A stretch of 39,873 nt of DNA, from contig JANQQA010000169.1 of assembly GCA_028285205.1 (NCBI GenBank), positions 1-39,873 of the forward strand, read 5' to 3'. The stretch's first letter is position 1, and every line of letters begins with the position of its first letter. The notes beneath the pieces are model-generated. The model was not told the origin of the DNA. It ran no database searches and saw nothing but the letters and a program-made list of their open reading frames with translations. Positions 16,994 through 25,963 of the stretch are shown here, in pieces. Source of the stretch: Bythopirellula sp. Its GTDB lineage: Bacteria > Planctomycetota > Planctomycetia > Pirellulales > Lacipirellulaceae. The position numbers and the translations under genes were made by a program.

Positions 16994-17704
16994 ATGCCCA
17001 TACCAGTTACCTGTCCCAGCTGTCATACGCGCTTTCAGGTCGGCGATCAGCACGCCGGCAAGACGGGGCCTTGCCCGAAGTGCAAGAATCCGATCAAGAT
17101 TCCTGAGAAGAGCGACGAAGTCGTCATTCACGCGCCCGAGACGGAAGCGGGTGCCAAGGACGCAACCGGCAAGAATGTTCTCAAACCCATTAAGCGCAAA
17201 GAGACTAAATTCAGTCTCAACATCACACTTGTCACCGTGGGGTTGGTGGTTCTGAGTGTTGGCGTCGCTTGGATTCTGGGCCGCACTGACCTGGGCGACA
17301 ATCAGATTTGGGTGCTCGCAGGCGGGGCAATCCTGTTAGGCCCGATGCTGGCGTACGCGGGATACACGTTCCTGCGCGATGATGAGCTAGGCGTCTTCGA
17401 TACCAACAGCGCGATCGTTAGGTCGGCCGCCTGTGGATTGGTCTATGCCCTGTTGTGGGGAGTTTACATTTTCCTGGGCACTCAGATCTTCGGAGATGAG
17501 TCATTCGAGCAAGGGCTTGAGATGGTCCAGATCGTAGGGCTAGGTGCGGTCGCGATGGGGATCGGCACGTTTGCAGCTTTTGTCAGTTTCGATTTCGAGC
17601 CGATTACCGGTTTCTTTCACTACATGTTGTATTTGCTCGTTACGATCTTATTGCGAGCGGTCATGGGACTGCCGTTCATTCCGGGTTTGTTGTTTGGAGA
17701 GTAG
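16994..17704 (+). CDS. Zinc-ribbon membrane protein
   Basis: A 236-residue protein. The N-terminal zinc ribbon has Cys7-Cys10 (TCPSCHTRFQV) and Cys27-Cys30 (GPCPKCK), a form often seen at the start of planctomycete proteins. A charged linker of about 40 residues follows, then five likely membrane helices near residues 74-94, 104-127, 143-165, 178-198 and 207-232. I recognise no enzymatic motif. The zinc ribbon would face the cytoplasm and could mediate protein or nucleic-acid contacts. It lies between the ACT-domain and HD-domain genes on the same strand. The function is unknown. Confidence 0.85.
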   Translation: MPIPVTCPSCHTRFQVGDQHAGKTGPCPKCKNPIKIPEKSDEVVIHAPETEAGAKDATGKNVLKPIKRKETKFSLNITLVTVGLVVLSVGVAWILGRTDLGDNQIWVLAGGAILLGPMLAYAGYTFLRDDELGVFDTNSAIVRSAACGLVYALLWGVYIFLGTQIFGDESFEQGLEMVQIVGLGAVAMGIGTFAAFVSFDFEPITGFFHYMLYLLVTILLRAVMGLPFIPGLLFGE

Positions 17705-17812
17705 CGGCTCGCCTCGGGTCAAGTGTCGCGAGATCGGTGTCGCGGGCGTTGACATCACGGGAATCGCTCTGACCATCTGACTCTCTACAGGCTGCTATTG
17801 CTGGGATTTCGC

Positions 17813-19129
17813 ATGCGTGAACTGCCGGAACTCGCCGCACTACGAAGCAGTAGCGGCTTGATAAGGATCCCTCCGGAACTGGATGTGCCGATCACGCCGC
17901 GGGTTCGTCGGCTGATCGACAGTCCACAGTTTCGTCGTCTCGCGGGCATCAGTCAGCTGGGGCTGGTCGGGCTCGTCTACCCCGCTGCGAATCACACTCG
18001 TTTTGAGCACTCCCTCGGCGTGTACCGCATGGCGTTGCTGTTTCTCGACCGTCTGGCGGACGATCAGCGATTTCTGTCGGCTGTTTCGGCTGAAGATGCG
18101 CAGCGGTTTCTCGTGGCGGCATTGCTGCATGATGTTGGGCATTGGCCATTCTGCCACCCGATCGAGGACGTGGCACTCGACGACGTGCCATCGCATGAGC
18201 AGTTTGCAGGCCGTTTTCTTCGCGAGCCAGGACTTGCCAGAGCGTTGCAAGAAGACTGGGGGCTGGAGCCCGACTCGGTTCTGCGCTTGCTTAGTGGTAG
18301 CCCAGTCGACAAGACCGACAAGCTGCTGCAGAGTCTGCTGTCGGGGCCGATCGATGTCGACAAAATGGACTATCTCATGCGGGATAGTCTGCACGCGGGT
18401 GTGCCTTACGGTCGCAATTTCGACCAATCGCGACTCATTCAGAGCCTCTGCCTGAATGCTGAGGGCGATGGGCTGGCCATCACTGATAAGGGCAAGACCG
18501 CAGCCGAAATGATGGTCTTCGCACGCTACGTGATGTTCAGCGAGGTCTACTGGCACCACGCGGTCCGTGCAGCGACGGCCATGTTGCAGCGTGCGTTCGT
18601 GATGGTGAGCGAGGAGCTGGACCACGACGCGGCATTCACGCTGACCGAAGCTCAGATGATTGAGCAGCTTCGAGAAGCTGCCGCTAACCACCCTGTGCGG
18701 GATTTACTTGATGGCTTGTTTGGACCAACAAGGCAGCTATACAAACGGGTCGCGCAGTACAGCCTGTTTCAATCGCCACAGCTTTACGAATTACTTGCCC
18801 GCCGGCCGTACGCGTGGCTGGTCGACTGTGCCGAGAACTTCGCCCAGCTGGCGAGTGACGCGACGGGTCAAACCATTGCGCCCCAGGAAGTGCTGTTTGA
18901 CGCACCACCAGTTAAGCTGGAGGTGCAATTCGACATCGACGTGTATTTTGCCAAGGAGGATCGCTACCGTCGGTTGGGCGAGATCTCACCGGTCGTCGAG
19001 ACGCTGGCCCAACGGCAATTCGACGACTACGTCAAACGCGTGCGCATCCTGGCACATCCGCGAATCAGCCAGGAACTTTCCGTGTTTGACGGCCTCGGCG
19101 ACCTGGTATCGCGAGCTGCAAGTCGCTGA
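17813..19129 (+). CDS. HD-domain phosphohydrolase (dGTPase/SAMHD1-like)
   Basis: A 438-residue metal-dependent phosphohydrolase. The family segment HTRFEHSLGVYRMA (residues 61-74) carries the first metal histidine. HD is at 106-107 in LLHDVGHWPFCHP, with His110 after it, and a later stretch (GPIDVDKMDYLMRDSLHAGVPYG) supplies the final aspartate. This arrangement matches the YwfO/SAMHD1-type proteins that remove triphosphate from dNTPs. The start is ATG 17813; the frame extends to TTG 17798 without a ribosome-binding site. It follows the zinc-ribbon gene by about 110 bases. Nucleotide hydrolysis is likely by family; the true substrate could differ. Confidence 0.9.
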   Translation: MRELPELAALRSSSGLIRIPPELDVPITPRVRRLIDSPQFRRLAGISQLGLVGLVYPAANHTRFEHSLGVYRMALLFLDRLADDQRFLSAVSAEDAQRFLVAALLHDVGHWPFCHPIEDVALDDVPSHEQFAGRFLREPGLARALQEDWGLEPDSVLRLLSGSPVDKTDKLLQSLLSGPIDVDKMDYLMRDSLHAGVPYGRNFDQSRLIQSLCLNAEGDGLAITDKGKTAAEMMVFARYVMFSEVYWHHAVRAATAMLQRAFVMVSEELDHDAAFTLTEAQMIEQLREAAANHPVRDLLDGLFGPTRQLYKRVAQYSLFQSPQLYELLARRPYAWLVDCAENFAQLASDATGQTIAPQEVLFDAPPVKLEVQFDIDVYFAKEDRYRRLGEISPVVETLAQRQFDDYVKRVRILAHPRISQELSVFDGLGDLVSRAASR

Positions 19130-19442
19130 AGTGGTCAATTGCTGCGTTGGCCCTACAGTTCCTCGTGTGCGGGTGGCAATGTCGATGCCCGGCTCATTTC
19201 ACACGCAATCGTTTCGCGGATGATTCGGCGGCCGCAGAGCAAGAATCCGGCCCAAGCCGCGAAGTACCAGCAGTCTGACGCCCAATGTGTTGGCTGCGCT
19301 TGCTGCAAGTTTTGCTGCGAACTTCGGCACTGGTGTTTGGTGTCTGAGCAATGAAGCACCCAATTTGCCGTAGTTGACCATATTTTGAATGCTGCGGTGA
19401 TTCGCGTAAGTCAATTCACAACAACGATTTATAACTGAAGGT
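19130..19442. other. 313-base gap
   Basis: Between the HD gene and a small unknown gene. Two overlapping reverse frames (19153-19359 and 19199-19414) lack domains and clear start signals. No terminator or RNA gene was recognised. Confidence 0.45.
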
Positions 19443-19769
19443 ATGAAAGTCGCGTCGCGAATGGCACGTGATATGCCGCTTTCAGCCGACGTACGGATAG
19501 TACCGATGTCTCTTCACCACCGTATTTGGGAGTTGGTCAAGATGATCAGCCAACAAAATCAGGCCACCCCTCCAGCCTCAGCTGGTCCAGTTCCGGACGA
19601 GACTATTCTGGGTCCGGGAAACCAAGACGATACGGTCGCTTCTGAATTTCGCCGACAACAAGAGGCTGAGATTACCCGTCTGACGTGGATCGTGTTGGAC
19701 GGCACCGCAACGCAAGAACAGCGCCGCCGGCTGGCGGATCTAGTCAGCGCGCAGCACAGGGAACGCTAA
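19443..19769 (+). CDS. Small hypothetical protein
   Basis: A 108-residue frame from ATG 19443. An internal ATG at 19542 has a better ribosome-binding site (GGGAG nine bases upstream) and would give 75 residues. The product is soluble, with a Pro/Gly-rich middle and a charged helical end containing ITRLTWIVLDGTATQEQRRRLADLV. That end resembles the short leading helices of planctomycete anti-sigma or FecR-like proteins, where a similar LLDGTLSEEE pattern occurs. I see no membrane helix or other domain, and neighbours give no clue. The coding status is probable, not certain. Confidence 0.5.
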   Translation: MKVASRMARDMPLSADVRIVPMSLHHRIWELVKMISQQNQATPPASAGPVPDETILGPGNQDDTVASEFRRQQEAEITRLTWIVLDGTATQEQRRRLADLVSAQHRER

Positions 19770-20133
19770 GAGAACCCGCATGCCGTCAGCTGTTATGAGC
19801 TTCTGTTGTTGGCTTGCACTGTAGTTCGAATTTGCGTCCAATTCCGGCCCTGCGAACGTTCCGAATTTGTCCTCAGACCGCCTTCAAACTGAGGTATCGC
19901 GGGTAGACCTCGGTGATTCCTCGACCGAGTTGTTGAATTCTCGGGTGTTAAACTGGAGTGTCTGCGTGATGTGTGTCGATAGATGAATCTGGACAGAACG
20001 GGTGTTCTGATCCGGCTCGCAATGGACGCGTGTCGATTCCCTGCCGACTGCGAGTTGAGCGATTGAGCCACGCCCAATTCGGCCCCCCAGAAGGAATCAG
20101 CCAGTCTGCCCCCAACTGGCTGCCGTGGTATCC
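19770..20133. other. 364-base gap
   Basis: Contains a perfect six-base-pair hairpin CAGAAC-GGGT-GTTCTG at 19994-20009 with no T-run. No tRNA or other gene was recognised. Confidence 0.45.
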
Positions 20134-20745
20134 ATGACGTCCAACAGCCCGCACTACTTGCTTTTTAGTGAAGCAAGCCGAGACCGGTGTCCCCTCCCCA
20201 CCTGGCGATTTGTGCTGCAGAACGTAGAGAGTCAGTCACGCTTTTCCGCGTCTGACTCGGAGCCCTGCGAATGCGGCGAACGGCTGGAGCTGCTGGCGGT
20301 CGTCCGAGGTCTGGAAGCCTTGGACGGCCCGGCCCGAGTGACCCTGGTCACGAAAAGCCGTTATGTGAGCCGCGGTATCAAACAAGGCCTGGCGGAGTGG
20401 CGAGCCAACAGCTGGAAGTGGGAGCGATTCGGCAGAATTGTTCCAGTTCGTGACTGCGACCTCTGGCAACGCGTCGATCGAGCGTTACAATTCCACGAAG
20501 TCACATGCCAAGCTTGGCGATTCGAGAGCGTCGAAGTTGAGCCCGCAAGTGACTCCCACCCAGTGCCCCTCGTCTCGCGTCGCACCCGTCGTCGAGTCGA
20601 CCCACCGCACACCGCACGCGGCCCCCGCGTGATTACCCCAGTAGATCGGTTGAAGCGCCGCGCGCGCCGCAAGGCAGCGGGCTGGTCGGAAGCGATCCGC
20701 TCGATTGCCGGTCCCGTGGCCGAGACGGTAGGAGCCGCAAGCTAG
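20134..20745 (+). CDS. RNase H-fold protein with lost catalytic residues
   Basis: A 203-residue protein whose first 135 residues follow RNase HI closely: ERLELLAVVRGLEAL (residues 49-63) matches the core helix with the catalytic glutamate (Glu52), and SRYVSRGIKQ (75-84) and DLWQRVDRAL (109-118) match later conserved parts. Of the four catalytic carboxylates of E. coli RNase HI, the first aspartate is replaced by Glu13, the third (Asp70) by Lys74, and the C-terminal segment with His124 and Asp134 is absent. The tail of about 70 residues is strongly basic (RRTRRRV, RLKRRARRKA) and could bind nucleic acid. The start is ATG 20134; the frame also reaches GTG 20125. It is probably a non-cleaving binder derived from RNase H. 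The partner is unknown. Confidence 0.8.
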   Translation: MTSNSPHYLLFSEASRDRCPLPTWRFVLQNVESQSRFSASDSEPCECGERLELLAVVRGLEALDGPARVTLVTKSRYVSRGIKQGLAEWRANSWKWERFGRIVPVRDCDLWQRVDRALQFHEVTCQAWRFESVEVEPASDSHPVPLVSRRTRRRVDPPHTARGPRVITPVDRLKRRARRKAAGWSEAIRSIAGPVAETVGAAS

Positions 20746-20874
20746 AGACACCCGCGGAGAGTTTGAGGAATGAACCCGACAGGTGCCGATTCGAGCGACA
20801 ACAGCTGGACATCGGAGCTTTGAAACAGGGATTTCGCTTCAAAAAACCGCATAAACCCGCCCAAATTTCCCGCT

Positions 20875-20893
20875 GGGGACGATATCGGTCCCC
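20875..20893 (+). promoter_or_regulatory. Hairpin GGGGAC-N7-GTCCCC before glgB
   Basis: A perfect six-base-pair stem whose loop contains GATATC, ending 38 bases before the GTG start of glgB. It is followed by AT-rich sequence and then the ribosome-binding site AAAAGGAA. It may be an operator or leader hairpin. Confidence 0.4.
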
Positions 20894-20931
20894 ATTTCAA
20901 TTAAAACAGAGCTATAAAAGGAACTGCGACC

Positions 20932-23157
20932 GTGCGATCTCAGGTTGATGTCCAGCAAATTGCCCCCGTCATTCATGGCTATCACGAAAACCCGTTCGAG
21001 GTTTTGGGGCCGCACGAAATAGAAGAAAGCGGTCGGCGTGCCCTGGCAGTTCGCGCCTATCTGCCGGAAGTTCAGCAGGTATGGGTCGTTGACCAGCAGC
21101 TTGGTCTGTCGCATCCGATGCGCCGGATTCATCCGGCGGGACTCTTCGAAGCCATATGCAATCCTGAGATTAGAAAGAAGAAGTCAGCGAAGCCGTCCTA
21201 CAAGTTTCGGGCGGTAACTCAAGCGGGCGAAGAAAGAACTATGCACGACCACTATGCGTTTCCTCCACTCCTTACCGATTACGATTTACACCTCCTTGGC
21301 GAGGGCCGACACTGGAGCAGCTACGATTGCCTCGGCGCGCATGTGCGAGAGATCGATGGTGTACGCGGCATCAATTTCGCTGTTTGGGCACCCAACGCGG
21401 AAGGCGTGAGCATCGTCGGAGACTTCAACAACTGGGATCGCCGCACCCACGCGATGCGCAAGCACATCCCTAGCGGCATCTGGGAGTTGTTCATTCCAGA
21501 ATTGGCGTTGGGTACGCTCTACAAATTTTCGGTCAAGGCTCGCGGCGGATATGTCGTGGAGAAATGCGATCCCTACGGTTTCGCTGCTGAAGTACCGCCA
21601 CGTACTGCCAATATTGTGACCGACCTCGAGAGCTATGAATGGGGCGACGAAGAGTGGATGAACACTCGCGAGCGTCACAACGCGCTCGATGCGCCGATGT
21701 CCATCTACGAAGTACATCTTGGCAGTTGGAAAAAGAACCACTCCGGCGATAGTGAGTGGAAGAACTATCGCGAGCTCGCGGACGAGTTGGTTGAGTACTG
21801 CAAGGAGATGGGCTACACGCATCTCGAACTGATGCCAGTCAGCGAGCATCCGTTCACTGGCAGCTGGGGCTATCAAACGGTTGGTTACTACGCCGCGACG
21901 AGTCGGTACGGCTCGCCCGACGATTTCAAGTACTTCGTCGATCATTGCCACCAGAACGGCATCGGCGTGCTGATCGACTGGGTGCCGGCTCACTTCCCCA
22001 AAGATAGCCACGGCCTGGAGAACTTTGACGGCACCGCCCTCTATGAACATGCCGACCCGCGCCAGGGCGAACATCCCGATTGGGGTACGAAAGTCTTCAA
22101 TTACGGTCGCAACGAGGTGCGGAATTTCCTGACCTCCAACGCCTTGTTCTGGCTCGACAAGTACCACATCGACGGTCTGCGGGTCGATGCGGTCGCCTCG
22201 ATGCTGTACCTCGACTACAGCCGTGAAGAGGGGGATTGGATCCCGAATGAGTATGGCGGACGCGAGAATCTCGCCGCGATCTCATTCCTGAAGGAATTCA
22301 ACGAACAATGCCACCTCCAGTATCCGGGAACGCTTACCGTGGCGGAGGAATCGACCGCTTGGGGCGGCGTCTCGCGGCCGACGTATCTCGGCGGACTGGG
22401 TTTTAGCCTAAAATGGAACATGGGCTGGATGAATGACACGCTGCGATACATGCGGCACGAGCCGATCCATCGTGGCTATCATCATGACGACCTCACTTTC
22501 TCGCTAATTTATGCCTTTACCGAAAACTTCGCGTTGCCGTTCTCCCACGACGAGGTGGTGCATGGCAAGGGTTCCATGCTCGACCAGATGCCGGGGGACT
22601 TGTGGCAGCGATTCGCAAACCTCCGATTGCTGTACGGTTACCAGTGGACGCACCCGGGGAAGAAATTGCAGTTCATGGGCGGCGAGATTGCTCAGTGGAA
22701 CGAGTGGGATTGCAACTCGGAACTGCAATGGGACTTGCTCCAGTGGGAGTCTCACAGCGGCATGCAGAAGTTGGTCTCGGACTTGAACGCGATGTACCGT
22801 CGCGAGCCGGCATTGCATGAGGTCGATTTCGAGTATCAGGGCTTCGAGTGGATCGATAGTCATAACCACAACGATAGCGTCCTTGCTTACGTTCGGCGTG
22901 CGAAAGACCCTGAGGATTTCGTGGTGATCGTGTGCAACTTCACCCCGGTCGTACGTACGAAGTATCGAATCGGTCTCCCCGAAGCTGGATTCTACGGAGA
23001 AATCTTCAACACCGACTCGGAATACTACGCTGGTAGCAATATCGGCAATTTCCCAGGCGTCGAGGCGGAGGATCTCGAAAGCCACAGCCGACCGTTTTCC
23101 GCAGAGATCACGCTGCCGCCGTTGGCGACCATCGTGCTTAAACCTACACGGGGTTAG
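20932..23157 (+). CDS. glgB: 1,4-alpha-glucan branching enzyme
   Basis: A 741-residue GH13 enzyme that cuts alpha-1,4-glucan chains and rejoins them through alpha-1,6 bonds during glycogen synthesis. The N-terminus carries two carbohydrate-binding (CBM48-type) modules, at about residues 10-110 and 125-220, as in full-length E. coli GlgB. The catalytic barrel shows [10 protein letters not shown] with nucleophile Asp419, VAEEST with acid/base Glu472 and [10 protein letters not shown] with Asp540; their spacing equals that of E. coli GlgB. The start is GTG 20932, supported by AAAAGGAA upstream. No glgA, glgC or glgP is nearby. The stop lies only five bases from the stop of the convergent PpiD-like gene. 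Confidence 0.97.
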   Translation: MRSQVDVQQIAPVIHGYHENPFEVLGPHEIEESGRRALAVRAYLPEVQQVWVVDQQLGLSHPMRRIHPAGLFEAICNPEIRKKKSAKPSYKFRAVTQAGEERTMHDHYAFPPLLTDYDLHLLGEGRHWSSYDCLGAHVREIDGVRGINFAVWAPNAEGVSIVGDFNNWDRRTHAMRKHIPSGIWELFIPELALGTLYKFSVKARGGYVVEKCDPYGFAAEVPPRTANIVTDLESYEWGDEEWMNTRERHNALDAPMSIYEVHLGSWKKNHSGDSEWKNYRELADELVEYCKEMGYTHLELMPVSEHPFTGSWGYQTVGYYAATSRYGSPDDFKYFVDHCHQNGIGVLIDWVPAHFPKDSHGLENFDGTALYEHADPRQGEHPDWGTKVFNYGRNEVRNFLTSNALFWLDKYHIDGLRVDAVASMLYLDYSREEGDWIPNEYGGRENLAAISFLKEFNEQCHLQYPGTLTVAEESTAWGGVSRPTYLGGLGFSLKWNMGWMNDTLRYMRHEPIHRGYHHDDLTFSLIYAFTENFALPFSHDEVVHGKGSMLDQMPGDLWQRFANLRLLYGYQWTHPGKKLQFMGGEIAQWNEWDCNSELQWDLLQWESHSGMQKLVSDLNAMYRREPALHEVDFEYQGFEWIDSHNHNDSVLAYVRRAKDPEDFVVIVCNFTPVVRTKYRIGLPEAGFYGEIFNTDSEYYAGSNIGNFPGVEAEDLESHSRPFSAEITLPPLATIVLKPTRG

Positions 23158-23162
23158 CACGA

Positions 23163-25562
23163 CTACTGTGAGTTGTCGGAGAGTATTTCTCGCAGGTTAT
23201 CGATGTTCAAGTTGATTTCGTCGCTCAACTTGGCTTGGAACTGCCGCTGCGAAACCTCTCTGCGAACGTATTCCATCATTTGGCCGCCAAACCAACCGTT
23301 GACCGAGTCGGAGAGGAACTGTTGCTTCATTTCCTCTTCGGTTCGCTCTCGGCGGTCCAGTTGGATCACGTAGGCGGCCGATTCGTCGTGATTCATCACG
23401 GCGGATTTTTGGTCTGGCTGCAGCTCGAATGCTTTGGTCATGAAATCAATGCCAACGGATTCTAGGGGTGGTGCCTCGCCAAGCCGCGGGCCACGCTGCA
23501 TTTCTGCCTGCGTCGTGCCAAAGGTGAGCCAGCTAAAGGCATCTGTCGTGACGACTTCGAAATCTTCCTTCCCCGCGACAACCGCGACCGTGTCGCCGCT
23601 TTCGTCGGCTGCTTTGGCCAACTCTTCCGCCTTCGCCATCGCGAGCTTCGCCGCTTCGGCCTTTTTCCACGCCGTCGTTACCGCATCTTCGACTTCTTCG
23701 AATTCGGGAACACGACTGGGTTTGTCTTCGGTCTTGCAGACGATGTAGGTGTTGCCGGCCAAATCGACAGCTCGGAGCGGCTCATAAAGATCGATATCGC
23801 CAAACATCACTTGATGCACGAGTTTCGTGCGCGTCTGAGCGTCAACGGCACGGCCAACAAATGTCTCTGAGAGCTCCTTTTGAGACCGTAGAACGGTTTC
23901 TTCGCTAACCAGCCCCGTTGCGGTGGCGATCGCCTTATAATCGGCCAGTTCGGAAGGCGGGGCTGGGATCTCGCGGTCTTCGGTACGCGCCGACACGACC
24001 TCAAAGCCGTAGGGGTTGTAGGCCGCCTGCAAGTCGCCATAGGTCTTGTCGGCGATCTCTTGCAGTTCGACAACCGCTTTATCCACCGCCAGTGAACGCC
24101 GAATCTGGTCTTCGACATTCTCCAGCGGTTCGTATTCCACCGGCTCTTCCTGGTCGTCTGCATCTGCGGCCGGCTCCGTGACGTCGTCTTCGCTATCGGC
24201 CGTTGAAGAAGCCTCCTCGGTACTCTCCGCAGCATCCGCTTCACTCTGATCGGGCGTAGTTTGATCCGCCGTGGTTTGATCTTCTTCAGCGTCGGCCTCG
24301 TCCGCGGTTACTTCGGTTTCGTCGGTTTCGTCGGTTTCTTCCGCCTCATTCTGAATCGCCACAAGCCGGAAGGGACTTTTGGTGGCCGCTTGTCCCGAAT
24401 CTTGATCGGAGGGCGATTCGGTGGATTGTTCAGGTGACGTCTCGATTAAATCCTCTGCGTCGCCTGACTCAGCATCCGGTTCGGATTCGGGCTCGCCTTC
24501 CTCGGACTCTCCACTAGCCGTGGATTCCTCGTCGGACGGAGATTCTTGGTCAGGCGCAGATTCTTCGTCTTGCATGTCATCGTCGAATAGCCCCTCCGCG
24601 GAGGTTGTAGGTGAGCTACTCGGTGATGTGTTGACGAACATGGTTCTTTTGTTGCGTTCGTAATAGTCGGCAATTTCCTCGTCGGTCACGCTGTCCAGCA
24701 GTTCCTGAGCCTTATCGTCGACGTTGGCAACCAAATACTGAATCTTTACTTGGCGGGGCTCGCGAAATCCTGGGGTAGGGCTTGGAAGTAGCGCGCCGTT
24801 TACGGAATCCAACAAGCCGCCGATTTGGTCTTTGTGCTCGTCGAAGAACTGTTTCAGCTCTGTTTCCGTCGGCTGAGGCACCTCCGAAATAAACTTGTCC
24901 ACGGGCAAGACGGCCGCTTCGACGACGATGCGCTCGTTGATGCGTTTCCAGTCCTGCCAACGCTCTTCCGGCAATGCCCCCGCCGTGGCAAATGCAAGAC
25001 TGCTGGTGTAGAAGTGTCTTAACAGCAAATCGCGGAGGCCAGCGAACAGAACTTTGTCAGTTAGTCCCACATAACGTAGTAACTCGGCAATCTCCGCATC
25101 GCTGGTCTTGCCCAGACCCCACTCCTTGAGGAAGTGGTTGATGAAGGCATCGCTGACACTGATTCCCGAGTCCTTTGCCAGATCGGCGAATACCTGCGTC
25201 AGAACGCAGTCCTGCTGAATTGCCTGAGCAGTATTATTTCGGATTCTAAAGTCGGGCAAATTCGGCGGTAGGGCGGTGCCGCCCTCGCTCTCGATTTTTT
25301 GGGCGGCACGACCGACCATGGTCTGGAGAAACTGGCTGATTCTGAAACGGCGTTGTGTGAGCCTGTCGAGCTGGAAAAGACTGACTTCGCCGCCGTCCCA
25401 GCTAGCCACGACCATTTTGCCGCTTCGCTGCCCGCCACCTCCAGACGACTGCAGCCAAGACATCAGTGGATCGGCCACGACGAAAATGAACATGGCAACC
25501 ACGGCTGCGATCGCGATAAACGCCCGTTGATATTTGCGAAATAGGTAAAATGGGCTAGCCAT
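23163..25562 (-). CDS. PpiD/SurA-like membrane-anchored folding factor with acidic insert
   Basis: A 799-residue protein with one N-terminal membrane helix (about residues 14-31) after a short basic start, and the rest outside the cytoplasm. The following region (GEVSLFQLDRLTQRRF, later VFADLAKDSGISVSDAFINHFL) matches the SurA/PpiD chaperone domain, where helices grip unfolded secreted proteins. The C-terminal third has PpiD-like helices. I cannot point to a clear parvulin isomerase active site. Residues of about 320-480 form a very acidic, Ser/Glu/Asp/Thr-rich low-complexity insert. The start is ATG 25562, with AGGAAG five bases upstream; the frame continues to 25670 but without such a signal. 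It is divergent from topA. The chaperone role is inferred from the family. Confidence 0.82.
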   Translation of the reverse strand: MASPFYLFRKYQRAFIAIAAVVAMFIFVVADPLMSWLQSSGGGGQRSGKMVVASWDGGEVSLFQLDRLTQRRFRISQFLQTMVGRAAQKIESEGGTALPPNLPDFRIRNNTAQAIQQDCVLTQVFADLAKDSGISVSDAFINHFLKEWGLGKTSDAEIAELLRYVGLTDKVLFAGLRDLLLRHFYTSSLAFATAGALPEERWQDWKRINERIVVEAAVLPVDKFISEVPQPTETELKQFFDEHKDQIGGLLDSVNGALLPSPTPGFREPRQVKIQYLVANVDDKAQELLDSVTDEEIADYYERNKRTMFVNTSPSSSPTTSAEGLFDDDMQDEESAPDQESPSDEESTASGESEEGEPESEPDAESGDAEDLIETSPEQSTESPSDQDSGQAATKSPFRLVAIQNEAEETDETDETEVTADEADAEEDQTTADQTTPDQSEADAAESTEEASSTADSEDDVTEPAADADDQEEPVEYEPLENVEDQIRRSLAVDKAVVELQEIADKTYGDLQAAYNPYGFEVVSARTEDREIPAPPSELADYKAIATATGLVSEETVLRSQKELSETFVGRAVDAQTRTKLVHQVMFGDIDLYEPLRAVDLAGNTYIVCKTEDKPSRVPEFEEVEDAVTTAWKKAEAAKLAMAKAEELAKAADESGDTVAVVAGKEDFEVVTTDAFSWLTFGTTQAEMQRGPRLGEAPPLESVGIDFMTKAFELQPDQKSAVMNHDESAAYVIQLDRRERTEEEMKQQFLSDSVNGWFGGQMMEYVRREVSQRQFQAKLSDEINLNIDNLREILSDNSQ
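24313..24339. repeat. Three tandem 9-base units inside the acidic insert
   Basis: TCGGTTTCG occurs three times in tandem (last copy ending in T). On the coding strand the units give repeated Glu-Thr-Asp triplets of the low-complexity region, so repeat slippage may change its length between strains. Confidence 0.7.
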
Positions 25563-25963
25563 CGAAGCTTCCTGGGTCAGCCAACCTTGCCCGGTGCCAC
25601 TTGACAGCCTGGGCGGTGCGGCAGTAATGATTGACGAAGTAAATCGTTGAGAACAGTGGAAAGTTGGCACGCGATTTTATGGCAAATCGACGTAAATGCA
25701 ATCCCAATCAGTAGTATCGTCGATTGCAGAAGCCGTCAAGGACCTGCAGAATCACCGATCCACGGGCATTCTCAACAGCCTCTCGACGCCCAGTACGGGG
25801 CTGAGGTTGAGTTCAATAAATTAGCGCGGAACCATCCCAGCGATATCGGTTCGACTAGATGGCGAGTACTCAGTAGGCCGCCAAGTTGGCTTGCTCGGTC
25901 CCGCTCAGCATCAACTTTCACATGAGAAAATCGACTAGCACCGTCAGCGGGGCGGAGAATTGA
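25563..25963. other. 401-base gap between divergent ppiD-like and topA genes
   Basis: It should contain both promoters. I could not place a convincing -35/-10 pair, and I see no RNA gene. The topA ribosome-binding site GGCGGAG lies just before the ATG at 25964. Confidence 0.5.

Noticed and set aside
17840..18691. Reverse 283-residue frame over the HD-domain gene
   Set aside because: Mirror of a gene with clear HD motifs; no recognisable domain.
19153..19359. Reverse 68-residue frame with a Trp/Leu-rich middle that could be a membrane segment
   Set aside because: No ribosome-binding site or family match, and an overlapping frame of similar length exists; evidence is too weak to call.
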